Shown one piece after another: positions 31,069 to 37,618 of a stretch of DNA of 37,618 nt (position 1 is its first letter; the number at the start of each line of letters is the position of its first letter). The position numbers and the translations under genes were made by a program. The notes beneath the pieces were generated by a model that was given only the letters and a program-made list of their open reading frames with translations, ran no database searches and had not been told where the DNA came from. The DNA is from Cryobacterium cheniae (GTDB taxonomy: Bacteria > Actinomycetota > Actinomycetes > Actinomycetales > Microbacteriaceae), in contig NZ_SOGN01000024.1 of the NCBI RefSeq assembly GCF_004403395.1, forward strand, positions 1 to 37,618, read 5' to 3'.

Positions 31069-32166
31069 ATGGCTTCAGTCACTTTCGAAAAGGCGACCCG
31101 CCTGTACCCGGGTTCCGCCATTCCCGCCGTTGACAAGCTCGACCTGTCGGTTGCCGACGGCGAGTTCCTCGTGCTGGTCGGACCGTCCGGCTGTGGCAAG
31201 TCCACGTCCCTGCGCATGCTCGCCGGCCTCGAAGAGGTCAACGACGGCAACATCTTCATCGGTGAGCGCAACGTGACGGATGTCCCGCCGAAAGACCGCG
31301 ACATCGCCATGGTCTTCCAGAACTACGCTCTCTACCCGCACATGACGGTCGCCGAGAACATGGGCTTCGCGCTCAAGATCGCCGGCGTCAACAAGGATGA
31401 GCGCGCCACCCGCGTCCTCGAAGCGGCCAAGCTGCTCGACCTCGAGCCGTACCTGAGCCGCAAGCCTAAGGCGCTCTCCGGTGGCCAGCGTCAGCGCGTC
31501 GCCATGGGTCGCGCCATCGTGCGTCAGCCCCAGGTGTTCCTCATGGATGAGCCCCTGTCCAACCTCGACGCCAAGCTGCGCGTGCAGACCCGCACCCAGA
31601 TCGCCTCGCTCCAGCGCCGGCTCGGCGTTACGACGGTCTATGTGACTCACGACCAGACCGAAGCACTCACCATGGGCGACCGGATCGCGGTCCTCAAGGA
31701 TGGCGTGCTCCAGCAGGTCGGCACGCCACGCGACCTGTACTCGAAGCCGAACAACGTTTTCGTTGCCGGCTTCATCGGCAGCCCGGCCATGAACCTGTTC
31801 CTGGCCGACACCGTCGACGGCGGCATCAAGTTCGGAACCGCCACGATCCCCGTGCCCCGCGAAACCCTGGCCGGTTCCACCGGCAAGAAGGTCACCATCG
31901 GCGTTCGTCCGGAGGACATCCACCTGTCCACCACGCACGGTGAGGGACTCGAAGTCGCCGTTGACCTCGTCGAGGAGCTCGGCGCCGACGGTTACCTCTA
32001 CGGCCACTCCACGGTCGAGGGCAAGCGCACCGACATCGTCGCCCGCGTCGACGGCCGCTCGCACCCGTCCGCTGGAGACACCGTGTACCTCACCCCGACG
32101 CCGCACCACATGCACGTGTTCGACGCCGAGACCGGCCTCCGCCTCGGTGGAGCAGTCGCCGACTAG
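31069..32166 (+). CDS. UgpC/MsiK-type sugar ABC transporter ATPase
   Basis: 365 residues from the ATG at 31069, with AAGGAG upstream; the in-frame GTG at 31051 covers that RBS and was rejected. Walker A is GPSGCGKST, the Q-loop is VFQNYALYPHMTV, the signature is LSGGQRQRVAMGRAI, Walker B is VFLMDEPLSNLD, and the H-loop is VYVTHDQTEA. A MalK-type regulatory (OB-fold) domain covers about 240-365, with VRPEDI. This class energises carbohydrate or glycerol-3-phosphate importers. No permease or binding protein is nearby, so like MsiK of Streptomyces it probably serves several importers. A strong terminator follows. Confidence 0.93.
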   Translation: MASVTFEKATRLYPGSAIPAVDKLDLSVADGEFLVLVGPSGCGKSTSLRMLAGLEEVNDGNIFIGERNVTDVPPKDRDIAMVFQNYALYPHMTVAENMGFALKIAGVNKDERATRVLEAAKLLDLEPYLSRKPKALSGGQRQRVAMGRAIVRQPQVFLMDEPLSNLDAKLRVQTRTQIASLQRRLGVTTVYVTHDQTEALTMGDRIAVLKDGVLQQVGTPRDLYSKPNNVFVAGFIGSPAMNLFLADTVDGGIKFGTATIPVPRETLAGSTGKKVTIGVRPEDIHLSTTHGEGLEVAVDLVEELGADGYLYGHSTVEGKRTDIVARVDGRSHPSAGDTVYLTPTPHHMHVFDAETGLRLGGAVAD

Positions 32167-32183
32167 GCACCCGCTCGTCAATG

Positions 32184-32221
32184 AACGGCCGGATGGAGCT
32201 TGCTCCGTCCGGCCGTTTTTT
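32184..32221 (+). terminator. Intrinsic terminator of the ABC ATPase gene
   Basis: A 15-bp stem with one G-T pair (32184-32198 with 32203-32217) and a four-base loop, followed by a run of six T. Confidence 0.92.
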
Positions 32222-32249
32222 GTCGTCCCCAGGCCCCGGAGCACACCGG

Positions 32250-32255
32250 TAAACT
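32250..32255 (+). promoter_or_regulatory. -10 element of the DUF4032 gene, leaderless start
   Basis: TAAACT ends six bases before the ATG at 32262. The intervening CAGGAG looks like an SD but abuts the ATG, too close to act as one. Confidence 0.5.
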
Positions 32256-32261
32256 CAGGAG

Positions 32262-33590
32262 ATGAGCGGTTCACTCAACATCACATCGGCCACTGCCGAT
32301 CCAGCCCTGCTTGACCTTCCCTGGCACCTCCCACTGGACGCCTGGCCGAACGAGAACATCGCGGCCCTGCCCAAGGGCATCTCCCGCCACCTCGTGCGCT
32401 TCGCGCACCTGAGCGGCCGCGTCGTCGCCATCAAGGAGACCACCAGCGAGATGGCTAAGCGCGAGTATGAGATGCTCCGCACCCTGCAGGGCCTGGAAAT
32501 CCCGTGCGTCGAGCCGCTCGCCGTGATCACCAACCGCACGAATGATGATGCCGAGCCGCTGAACTCGGTGCTCGTCACCCGGCACCTCAAGTTCTCACTC
32601 CCCTACCGCGCCCTCTACTCCCAGACCCTGCGGCCCGACACCGCCACCCGGTTGGTCGACGCCCTCGCCCTGCTGCTGGTGCGCGTGCATATGGCCGGCC
32701 TGTTCTGGGGCGACGTTTCGCTCTCCAACACCCTGTTCCGCCGCGACGCCGGTGCGTTCGCCGCCTACCTGGTCGACGCCGAGACCGGTCAGCTGTACCC
32801 GGGCGGGCTGTCAAACGGCCAGCGCGAGAACGACCTGGAGATCGCCCGCGTCAACATCGCCGGAGAGCTCATGGACCTCGAGGCCGGCGGCCGCGCAGCC
32901 GACGAGCTTGACCCCATCCGGGTCAGCAACGGCATCGTCGCCGCCTACCGGCTGCTGTGGAAGGAGCTGACCGGGTCGGAATCCTTCTCCAGTTCCGAAC
33001 GCTGGCGCATCACCGAACGCGTCGAACGTCTCAACGACCTCGGTTTCGACATCGAGGAACTGGCGATCAAGACCGACGACAAGGGAACGACCGTGCGCAT
33101 CCAGCCGAAGGTCGTCGATGCCGGCCACCACCAGCGACGCCTGCTGCGGCTGACCGGGCTCGACGCCGAGGAAAACCAGGCCCGGCGCCTGCTCAACGAC
33201 CTCGACTCCTACCGGGTCTCCTACGGTGACCCGGACGCCGATGAGGAGATGCTGGCACACGAGTGGCTGGTGCGAGTCTTCGAACCCGTGATCCGGGCGA
33301 TCCCCCGCGACCTCATGGGTAAGCTGGAGCCCGCCGAGATCTTCCACCAACTGCTCGACCACCGCTGGTTCATGGCCCAGAACCAGTCCAGAGACATCCC
33401 GTTGGCGGAGGCCGTCACCTCCTACGTCAAGGATGTGCTGCGGCACCGCCGCGACGAGGCCACGGTGATCGAACCGGCCACCGGGGAGATCACCATCCCG
33501 ATCGACGTGACCGATGACGAGACCGCCGCCCTGGCGGACGCGCACGAGTCGGCCGCCGACGACGAGGCCGACTGGCGCCTCAAGGTCTAG
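32262..33590 (+). CDS. DUF4032 protein with a kinase-like N-terminal domain
   Basis: 442 residues from the ATG at 32262. The N-terminal half (about 40-210) resembles lipopolysaccharide-kinase/Kdo-kinase-like folds: GRVVAIKETTSEMAKREYEML provides a Lys-Glu pair like VAIK, LVRVHMAGLFWGDVSLSNTLF has the catalytic-loop pattern GDxxxxN, and AYLVDAETGQLYPGG has a DxE in place of DFG. The DUF4032 domain follows (about 210-390, with WLVRVFEPVIRAIP and LDHRWFMAQNQSRDI). The kinase assignment rests on these motifs; the substrate is unknown. It lies directly after the sugar ABC ATPase, separated by a terminator, so it has its own promoter. A perfect 30-bp hairpin follows its stop. Confidence 0.88.
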   Translation: MSGSLNITSATADPALLDLPWHLPLDAWPNENIAALPKGISRHLVRFAHLSGRVVAIKETTSEMAKREYEMLRTLQGLEIPCVEPLAVITNRTNDDAEPLNSVLVTRHLKFSLPYRALYSQTLRPDTATRLVDALALLLVRVHMAGLFWGDVSLSNTLFRRDAGAFAAYLVDAETGQLYPGGLSNGQRENDLEIARVNIAGELMDLEAGGRAADELDPIRVSNGIVAAYRLLWKELTGSESFSSSERWRITERVERLNDLGFDIEELAIKTDDKGTTVRIQPKVVDAGHHQRRLLRLTGLDAEENQARRLLNDLDSYRVSYGDPDADEEMLAHEWLVRVFEPVIRAIPRDLMGKLEPAEIFHQLLDHRWFMAQNQSRDIPLAEAVTSYVKDVLRHRRDEATVIEPATGEITIPIDVTDDETAALADAHESAADDEADWRLKV

Positions 33591-33608
33591 CCGACGGGCC
33601 CGCCCGCC

Positions 33609-33673
33609 CCCGCGAGATGCGGAGAAAGCACCCTCGTTGTGGAAACGAGGGTGCTTTCTCCGCATCTCGCGGG
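33609..33673. terminator. Perfect 30-bp palindrome between convergent genes
   Basis: Arm 33609-33638 is the exact reverse complement of 33644-33673, with a five-base loop (GTGGA). It lies between the DUF4032 stop and the rlmB stop. A bidirectional terminator is likely; the perfect match over 30 bp is far beyond what that needs and hints at a dispersed repeat. Confidence 0.85.
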
Positions 33674-33684
33674 ACGAGGGTGAG

Positions 33685-34812
33685 CTAGGAGGCGGGGGCG
33701 GAGGCTGCAGCTGCCGCCGCCGCCGCCGCCGCGGAGGCTGCCTGCTTCGCGATTTTGGCGGCCTTCGCGGCCGCGCGCAGGCGGGAAACCTCGTACAGCG
33801 TCACTCCGGCCGCGATCCCCGCATTGAGGGACTCGGTCGAGGCGCTGATCGGGATCGACACGATCGCGTCGCAGGTTTCCGTGACGAGGCGGGACAGGCC
33901 CTTGCCCTCGCTGCCGACGACGATCACGATCGGGCGCTCGGCGAAACCGATGCCGAGCTCGGGCAGCTGGGTGTCTCCGTCACCGGCAAGGCCGATCACG
34001 AGCACGCCGCGCTCCTTGAGCGCCTTGAGCGACTGGGTCAGGTTGGTGGCCATCGCGACGGGCAGGCGGGCCGCGGCCCCGGCCGAGGTCTTCCACGCCG
34101 ACGCGGTCACGCCGACGGAACGACGCTGCGGCACGATCACACCGTGTCCGCCGAACGCGGCCGTCGAGCGGATGATGGCGCCGAGGTTGCGGGGGTCGGT
34201 GATGCCGTCGAGGGCGACGAAGAGCGGCTTGTGGCCACGGCTGATCGTCAGTTCCAGCAGCTCGAGGGGCTCGGCGTACTCGTAGGCCGGCACCTTGAGC
34301 GCGAGGCCCTGGTGCACCGAGTCCCGCCCGGCCAGGCGGTCGAGCTCCGGGCGCATGACCTCGAGCACGGGGATGCCGCGGGTCGTCGCGAGGGTGAGGA
34401 CTTCCTTCACCCGTACGTCCATTTCAATCCGCGTGGCGATGTACAGGGCGGTGGCGGGGATCTTCGCCCGCAACGCTTCCAGCACGGAGTTGCGCCCGGT
34501 CACGACCTCATGCTCGTCGATCTGCTTGGCCCGGCGGGTGGACGCTCCGCCGCCGCCGGTGTTGCCGGTGGTGGCGCTGCGCGGCGCGCTCTTAGGACCC
34601 GCGGAGCCGCGGCTGCGGCCGCCGCCCGCCGCGACGAAACGGTCCTGGGCGAGCTTGCGCTTGCCGGCGGGGTGGTACGGGCGGTCTTCCGCCTTGGGCG
34701 TGGGCTTCTTGCCCTCGAGCGCCTGGCGCCCCTGGCCGCCGGAACCGACCTGCGGTCCCCGGCTGCCCTTGCGCACGGCCCCGGTGCGGGACTTGCGGTC
34801 TGTGTTCTTCAT
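33685..34812 (-). CDS. rlmB: 23S rRNA (guanosine-2'-O-)-methyltransferase RlmB
   Basis: 375 residues from the ATG at 34812, which overlaps the cysS stop (TAATG). It methylates the ribose of 23S rRNA G2251 (E. coli numbering) using SAM. A disordered, Gly/Arg/Ser-rich N-terminal extension (about 1-97) precedes the TrmH substrate-binding domain (about 98-180, [16 protein letters not shown]) and the SPOUT knotted catalytic domain: [16 protein letters not shown] (motif 1), [12 protein letters not shown] (motif 2) and [22 protein letters not shown] (motif 3). The C-terminus is a poly-Ala low-complexity tail encoded by GCC/GCG repeats. The annotation as RlmB rests on family; TrmH-type relatives with other targets cannot be excluded. 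Confidence 0.9.
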   Translation of the reverse strand: MKNTDRKSRTGAVRKGSRGPQVGSGGQGRQALEGKKPTPKAEDRPYHPAGKRKLAQDRFVAAGGGRSRGSAGPKSAPRSATTGNTGGGGASTRRAKQIDEHEVVTGRNSVLEALRAKIPATALYIATRIEMDVRVKEVLTLATTRGIPVLEVMRPELDRLAGRDSVHQGLALKVPAYEYAEPLELLELTISRGHKPLFVALDGITDPRNLGAIIRSTAAFGGHGVIVPQRRSVGVTASAWKTSAGAAARLPVAMATNLTQSLKALKERGVLVIGLAGDGDTQLPELGIGFAERPIVIVVGSEGKGLSRLVTETCDAIVSIPISASTESLNAGIAAGVTLYEVSRLRAAAKAAKIAKQAASAAAAAAAAAASAPAS

Positions 34813-36227
34813 TAGTCAAAACTCCAATGGGCACCCGACGGGGTGTCTTCGATGGTAATTCCGGCGGCGACGAGCTCGTCCCGGATACGGTCTGCGGCCG
34901 CATAGTCGCGGCCCTGCCTTGCGATTTCGCGGTCGTCGAGCAGGCGCTCGACGAGGGCGGTGAGTGCGATCATGGCCGGTTCGTCCGTTGCCACGGACCA
35001 TCCCGGCGACAGCGGGTTGATTCCGAGAACCTCACTCATGGCGAGCACGTGGCCACGCGCGGCGGCCGCCGCGTGCAGGTCCTCGGCGTCCAGCGCCGCG
35101 TTGCCGGTGCGGACGGTGTCGTGCAGCACGGCCAGAGCCTGAGGCACGGCCAGGTCGTCGTCCATGGCGGACGCGAACTCGTCCGGGACGATTTCGACCC
35201 CGGATCCGGCGAAACGAGTGTCCGCCAGGCGGCGGTCTGCGCGGTCGAGGAAGCTCTCGATCCGTTCGAGGGCCGCTTCGGCCTCCAGGAGGGAACCCTC
35301 GTGGTAGTCGATGGTGGATCGGTAGTGGGCAGCCCCCAGGTAGTAGCGCACGACGATGGCGCGCGCCTGGTCGAGCAGCTCCGCGGCGAAAACCGAGTTG
35401 CCGAGCGACTTGGACATCTTCTGCCCGTTCACGTTGACGAGCCCGTTATGCACCCAGTAGTTCGCGAAGCCGTCGCCGGCGGCCGCGGACTGCGCCAGCT
35501 CGTTCTCGTGGTGCGGGAAGCGCAGGTCGAGCCCGCCGCCGTGGATGTCGAAGTGGGACCCAAGGTAGCGGGACGCCATGGCCGAGCACTCGATGTGCCA
35601 GCCGGGACGACCGGCTCCCCACGGAGACGGCCAGGAGGCGGACTCCGGCTCGTCGGCTTTGCGCCCCTTCCACAGGGCGAAGTCCCGCGGGTCCTTCTTG
35701 CCGCGCGGGTCGGCATCCGCTGCCGGTTCCATGTCTCCGCGGCGCTGGCGGGTGAGGTCGCCGTAGTCGGGCCAGCTCGCCGTGTCGAAGTACACGTCGC
35801 TGGAGCCGTCGTCGGCCGGATAGGCGTGCCCGAGGTCGGTCAGTCGGGTGATCAGATCCTGCATCTGCTGGATGCTGGCGGTCGCCCGCGGTTCGTAGCT
35901 GGGGGCGAGGATGCCGAGCCGCTGGTATCCGGCGGTGAACTCCAGCTCGTAGCGGTAGGCGAGGGCCCACCACTGCTCGGTGCCGCCGGCAGAGTGGGCG
36001 AGGATCTTGTCGTCGATGTCGGTCACGTTGCGCACGAAGGTGACGGCGAAGCCGCGGTAGGTGAGCCAGCGGCGCAGTTGGTCGTAGACGAGGGCGCTGC
36101 GCAGGTGGCCGATGTGAGGCGAGGACTGCACGGTGGGTCCGCAGACGTAGATACCCACCGCGCCGGGCGTGAGGGGTATGAAGTCGCGGAGGGCCTGGGC
36201 CCTGGAGTCGTAGAGTCGCATGGTCAC
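34812..36227 (-). CDS. cysS: Cysteinyl-tRNA synthetase
   Basis: 471 residues from a GTG at 36227, which overlaps the ispDF stop by four bases (GTGA); translation is therefore coupled, and this fixes the start over the ATG two codons on. A class Ia synthetase charging tRNA-Cys. Cys29 in IYVCGPTV is a zinc ligand; HIGH is at 38-41 (PHIGHLRSA); [11 protein letters not shown] has the other zinc-site residues; KMSKS is in [10 protein letters not shown]. The C-terminal DALR-type and anticodon-binding helices end with [16 protein letters not shown]. The length is typical. It is not the MshC ligase of mycothiol synthesis, since the anticodon-binding region is complete. Middle gene of ispDF-cysS-rlmB. 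Confidence 0.97.
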   Translation of the reverse strand: MTMRLYDSRAQALRDFIPLTPGAVGIYVCGPTVQSSPHIGHLRSALVYDQLRRWLTYRGFAVTFVRNVTDIDDKILAHSAGGTEQWWALAYRYELEFTAGYQRLGILAPSYEPRATASIQQMQDLITRLTDLGHAYPADDGSSDVYFDTASWPDYGDLTRQRRGDMEPAADADPRGKKDPRDFALWKGRKADEPESASWPSPWGAGRPGWHIECSAMASRYLGSHFDIHGGGLDLRFPHHENELAQSAAAGDGFANYWVHNGLVNVNGQKMSKSLGNSVFAAELLDQARAIVVRYYLGAAHYRSTIDYHEGSLLEAEAALERIESFLDRADRRLADTRFAGSGVEIVPDEFASAMDDDLAVPQALAVLHDTVRTGNAALDAEDLHAAAAARGHVLAMSEVLGINPLSPGWSVATDEPAMIALTALVERLLDDREIARQGRDYAAADRIRDELVAAGITIEDTPSGAHWSFD

Positions 36228-37444
36228 GCATCCCAGCTTAGGTCAGGGTCTGCCGGGTGTTCGGGGAGAATGAGCGCCGTCGCAATGGCGGCGAGGCCCT
36301 CTCCGCGGCCGGTGAAGCCCAGGGCGTCCGTCGTGGTCGCCGAGACGGAGACCGGTGCTTTCAGCAGCGATCCGAGTAGCGCTTCCGCCTCGGCGCGGCG
36401 CGGGCTGAGTTTGGGCCGGTTGCCGATGATCTGCACCGTGACGTTGCCGACCCGGAACCCGGCGTCCGCCAGGAGGCGCAGTGTCTCGCTCAGGAACACG
36501 TCACCGTGGGCGCCGTCGAGGCGCGGATCCGACGTGCCGAAGACACCGCCGATATCGCCCAGGCCGGCGGCGGCGAGCAGGGCGTCGCAGATGGCGTGCA
36601 CGGCGGCGTCGCCGTCACTGTGCCCGGACAGACCGCGCTCCCCCGGCCAGTGCAATCCGGCCAACCACAGCTCGGAGTCGTCGTCGAACGCGTGCACATC
36701 GAGCCCGGTGCCCACGCGGGGCCCGGAACCGGCGGGCACCCGCGCGCCGAGCAGGGACTCGGCCCGGCCCAGATCCCACGGTGTCGTGATCTTGAAGGCC
36801 ATCGGGTCACCGGCGATCACGCTCACCGGGTAGCCGGCGGCGGCCACCACGCCCGCGTCATCGGTCGCCTCGAGCGATGAGCCGGCGGATGCCGCGGCAG
36901 CCGCGGCCGCCAGCATCTCCCGCGGGAAGCCCTGCGGCGTCTGCACGGCGGACAGTCCGGCGCGGTCCACCGTGCCCGTGATCCCGCCGGCGGCGGAGAC
37001 ACTTTTGATGGTGTCGACCACGGCCAGGCCGGGAACGATGCCGTGACCGGTGGCCCGCACCGCGTCGACGACGGCGTCGCAGAGCGCGGCCGGGGTGAGG
37101 GCGCGCGCGGCGTCGTGCACGAGGACGGTGCGCACGCCGGGGTGCAGCATGGCCAGGCCGCGGTTCACCGACTCCTGCCGGGATGCTCCGCCGGGCACGA
37201 CGTCGACGGATGCGCCGCCGGCGGCCCTCGAGGCGACCCGGCGGGCGTGGGCCAGGTGGGTGTCGGGCGCGACGACGATGACCTGCACCGGGTCCCGCAT
37301 CCCGAAGACGGAGAGCAGCGCGCGCTCGAGCAGGGTGCGTCCGGCCAGAGAGACGAATGCTTTCGGCTCGGCCCGGCCGAGGCGACTGCCGGTCCCGGCG
37401 GCGACGACGATGACCGCGACCTGGGGGGCAGGGGTTTCAGTCAT
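36224..37444 (-). CDS. ispDF: Bifunctional IspD/IspF enzyme of the MEP pathway
   Basis: 406 residues from the ATG at 37444. IspD part (about 1-235) with [19 protein letters not shown] (CTP loop), [12 protein letters not shown] and [10 protein letters not shown]; it makes CDP-ME from MEP and CTP. IspF part (about 240-406) with [19 protein letters not shown] (Asp and His metal ligands), [20 protein letters not shown] and [19 protein letters not shown]; it forms cyclic MEcPP. The fused form occurs in some actinobacteria; separate genes are more usual in Mycobacterium. IspE is not in the window. It lacks an SD, but TAGCCT six bases before the ATG suggests a leaderless start. carD is upstream. Confidence 0.96.
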   Translation of the reverse strand: MTETPAPQVAVIVVAAGTGSRLGRAEPKAFVSLAGRTLLERALLSVFGMRDPVQVIVVAPDTHLAHARRVASRAAGGASVDVVPGGASRQESVNRGLAMLHPGVRTVLVHDAARALTPAALCDAVVDAVRATGHGIVPGLAVVDTIKSVSAAGGITGTVDRAGLSAVQTPQGFPREMLAAAAAAASAGSSLEATDDAGVVAAAGYPVSVIAGDPMAFKITTPWDLGRAESLLGARVPAGSGPRVGTGLDVHAFDDDSELWLAGLHWPGERGLSGHSDGDAAVHAICDALLAAAGLGDIGGVFGTSDPRLDGAHGDVFLSETLRLLADAGFRVGNVTVQIIGNRPKLSPRRAEAEALLGSLLKAPVSVSATTTDALGFTGRGEGLAAIATALILPEHPADPDLSWDA

Positions 37445-37450
37445 GTCTGG

Positions 37451-37456
37451 AGGCTA
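37451..37456 (-). promoter_or_regulatory. -10 element of ispDF, leaderless start
   Basis: TAGCCT on the minus strand, six bases before the ispDF ATG, with no SD. Confidence 0.45.
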
Positions 37457-37509
37457 TCTGGTGAGGTCGGCGACGAATAGACGCGGAGGGGTGGGTGACG
37501 AAGTAGTGC

Positions 37510-37519
37510 GGGGGGGGGG
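37510..37519. repeat. Run of ten G
   Basis: G10 on the plus strand (C10 on the transcribed side) in the carD-ispDF gap, about 66 bp upstream of the ispDF start. Prone to length change and to sequencing error. Confidence 0.85.
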
Positions 37520-37540
37520 AGTCGGAAGCTGCACATGCGA

Positions 37541-37567
37541 AAGGCGGCACCGCTCGGGCGCCGCCTT
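37541..37567 (-). terminator. Terminator of carD
   Basis: AAGGCGGC (37541-37548) pairs with GCCGCCTT (37560-37567) around an 11-base loop, 29 bases past the carD stop on the minus strand; a short T run follows. Confidence 0.65.
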
Positions 37568-37595
37568 CCAGCGAAAGCAATTCCAATTCTGACGG

Positions 37596-37618
37596 TCAGG
37601 AGGCCAGGACCTCGTCGA
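37596..37618 (-). CDS. carD: Last codons of carD (partial)
   Basis: Only six full codons and a stop are visible, reading DEVLAS then TGA at 37598-37596. The end of mycobacterial CarD is LDEVLAAAS, and carD lies upstream of ispD in actinobacteria, so this is probably the 3' end of the RNA polymerase-binding transcription regulator CarD. The identification depends mainly on gene order. Confidence 0.6.

Noticed and set aside
34827..36833. 668-codon plus-strand frame across cysS and ispDF
   Set aside because: It is antisense to two unmistakable enzymes and has no RBS or domain.

Overview
The window (37,618 bp, high GC) looks like chromosome of an actinobacterium of the family Microbacteriaceae. 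The grounds are actinobacterial protein families (DUF2530, DUF3027, DUF3263, DUF4032, DUF6457, XPB with its helicase-associated partner, a DtxR with exact DtxR-type ligand spacing, ispDF-cysS-rlmB next to carD), the T/SRRELR-type N-termini of secreted proteins, and many starts that look leaderless. Genus is not decidable here. I see no rRNA, CRISPR array, insertion sequence or prophage.

Layout. 1-3.5 kb: most of a Pls/PosA-type nonribosomal peptide synthetase that runs off the left edge, and a HAD phosphatase. 3.8-6.5 kb: a YdeP-type molybdopterin oxidoreductase facing a DUF6457 gene. 6.6-10.9 kb: a YihY/BrkB membrane protein, tRNA-Arg(CCU), and two exported cell-wall hydrolases (CHAP and NlpC/P60) with a matching linker motif, separated by an HNH nuclease gene whose leader is full of hairpins. 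11.2-18.2 kb: dtxR divergent from serC, DUF2530 overlapping antisense with an acidic DUF3027 protein, a cold-shock-domain protein, and the XPB helicase with its partner; as I recall, this resembles the Rv0861c-Rv0884c neighbourhood of Mycobacterium tuberculosis.

18.3-24.2 kb: a three-gene minus-strand operon (ferredoxin-reductase-like flavoprotein, FolP2-type protein, RibD-type reductase), a divergent two-component system and a lone WXG100 protein. 24.3-28.6 kb: groEL with two CIRCE operators on its promoter, a DUF3048 lipoprotein, a cold-shock protein, a LytR_C protein and DUF3263. 28.8-33.6 kb: msrB, a nitroreductase-like gene, tRNA-Thr(UGU), a DsbA-like thiol oxidoreductase, a stand-alone UgpC/MsiK-type ABC ATPase and a DUF4032 kinase-like protein. 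33.7-37.6 kb: the rlmB-cysS-ispDF operon with overlapping stop and start codons, and the last codons of carD at the right edge.

Most content is housekeeping. The parts most worth a second look are non-coding or architectural: the hairpin-rich leader with a U-tract terminator in front of the HNH gene (9670-9976), alternative hairpins around the ribosome-binding sites of the NlpC/P60 and UgpC genes, a perfect 30-bp intergenic palindrome at 33609-33673, the antisense overlap of DUF2530 and DUF3027, and the truncated Pls-like synthetase.
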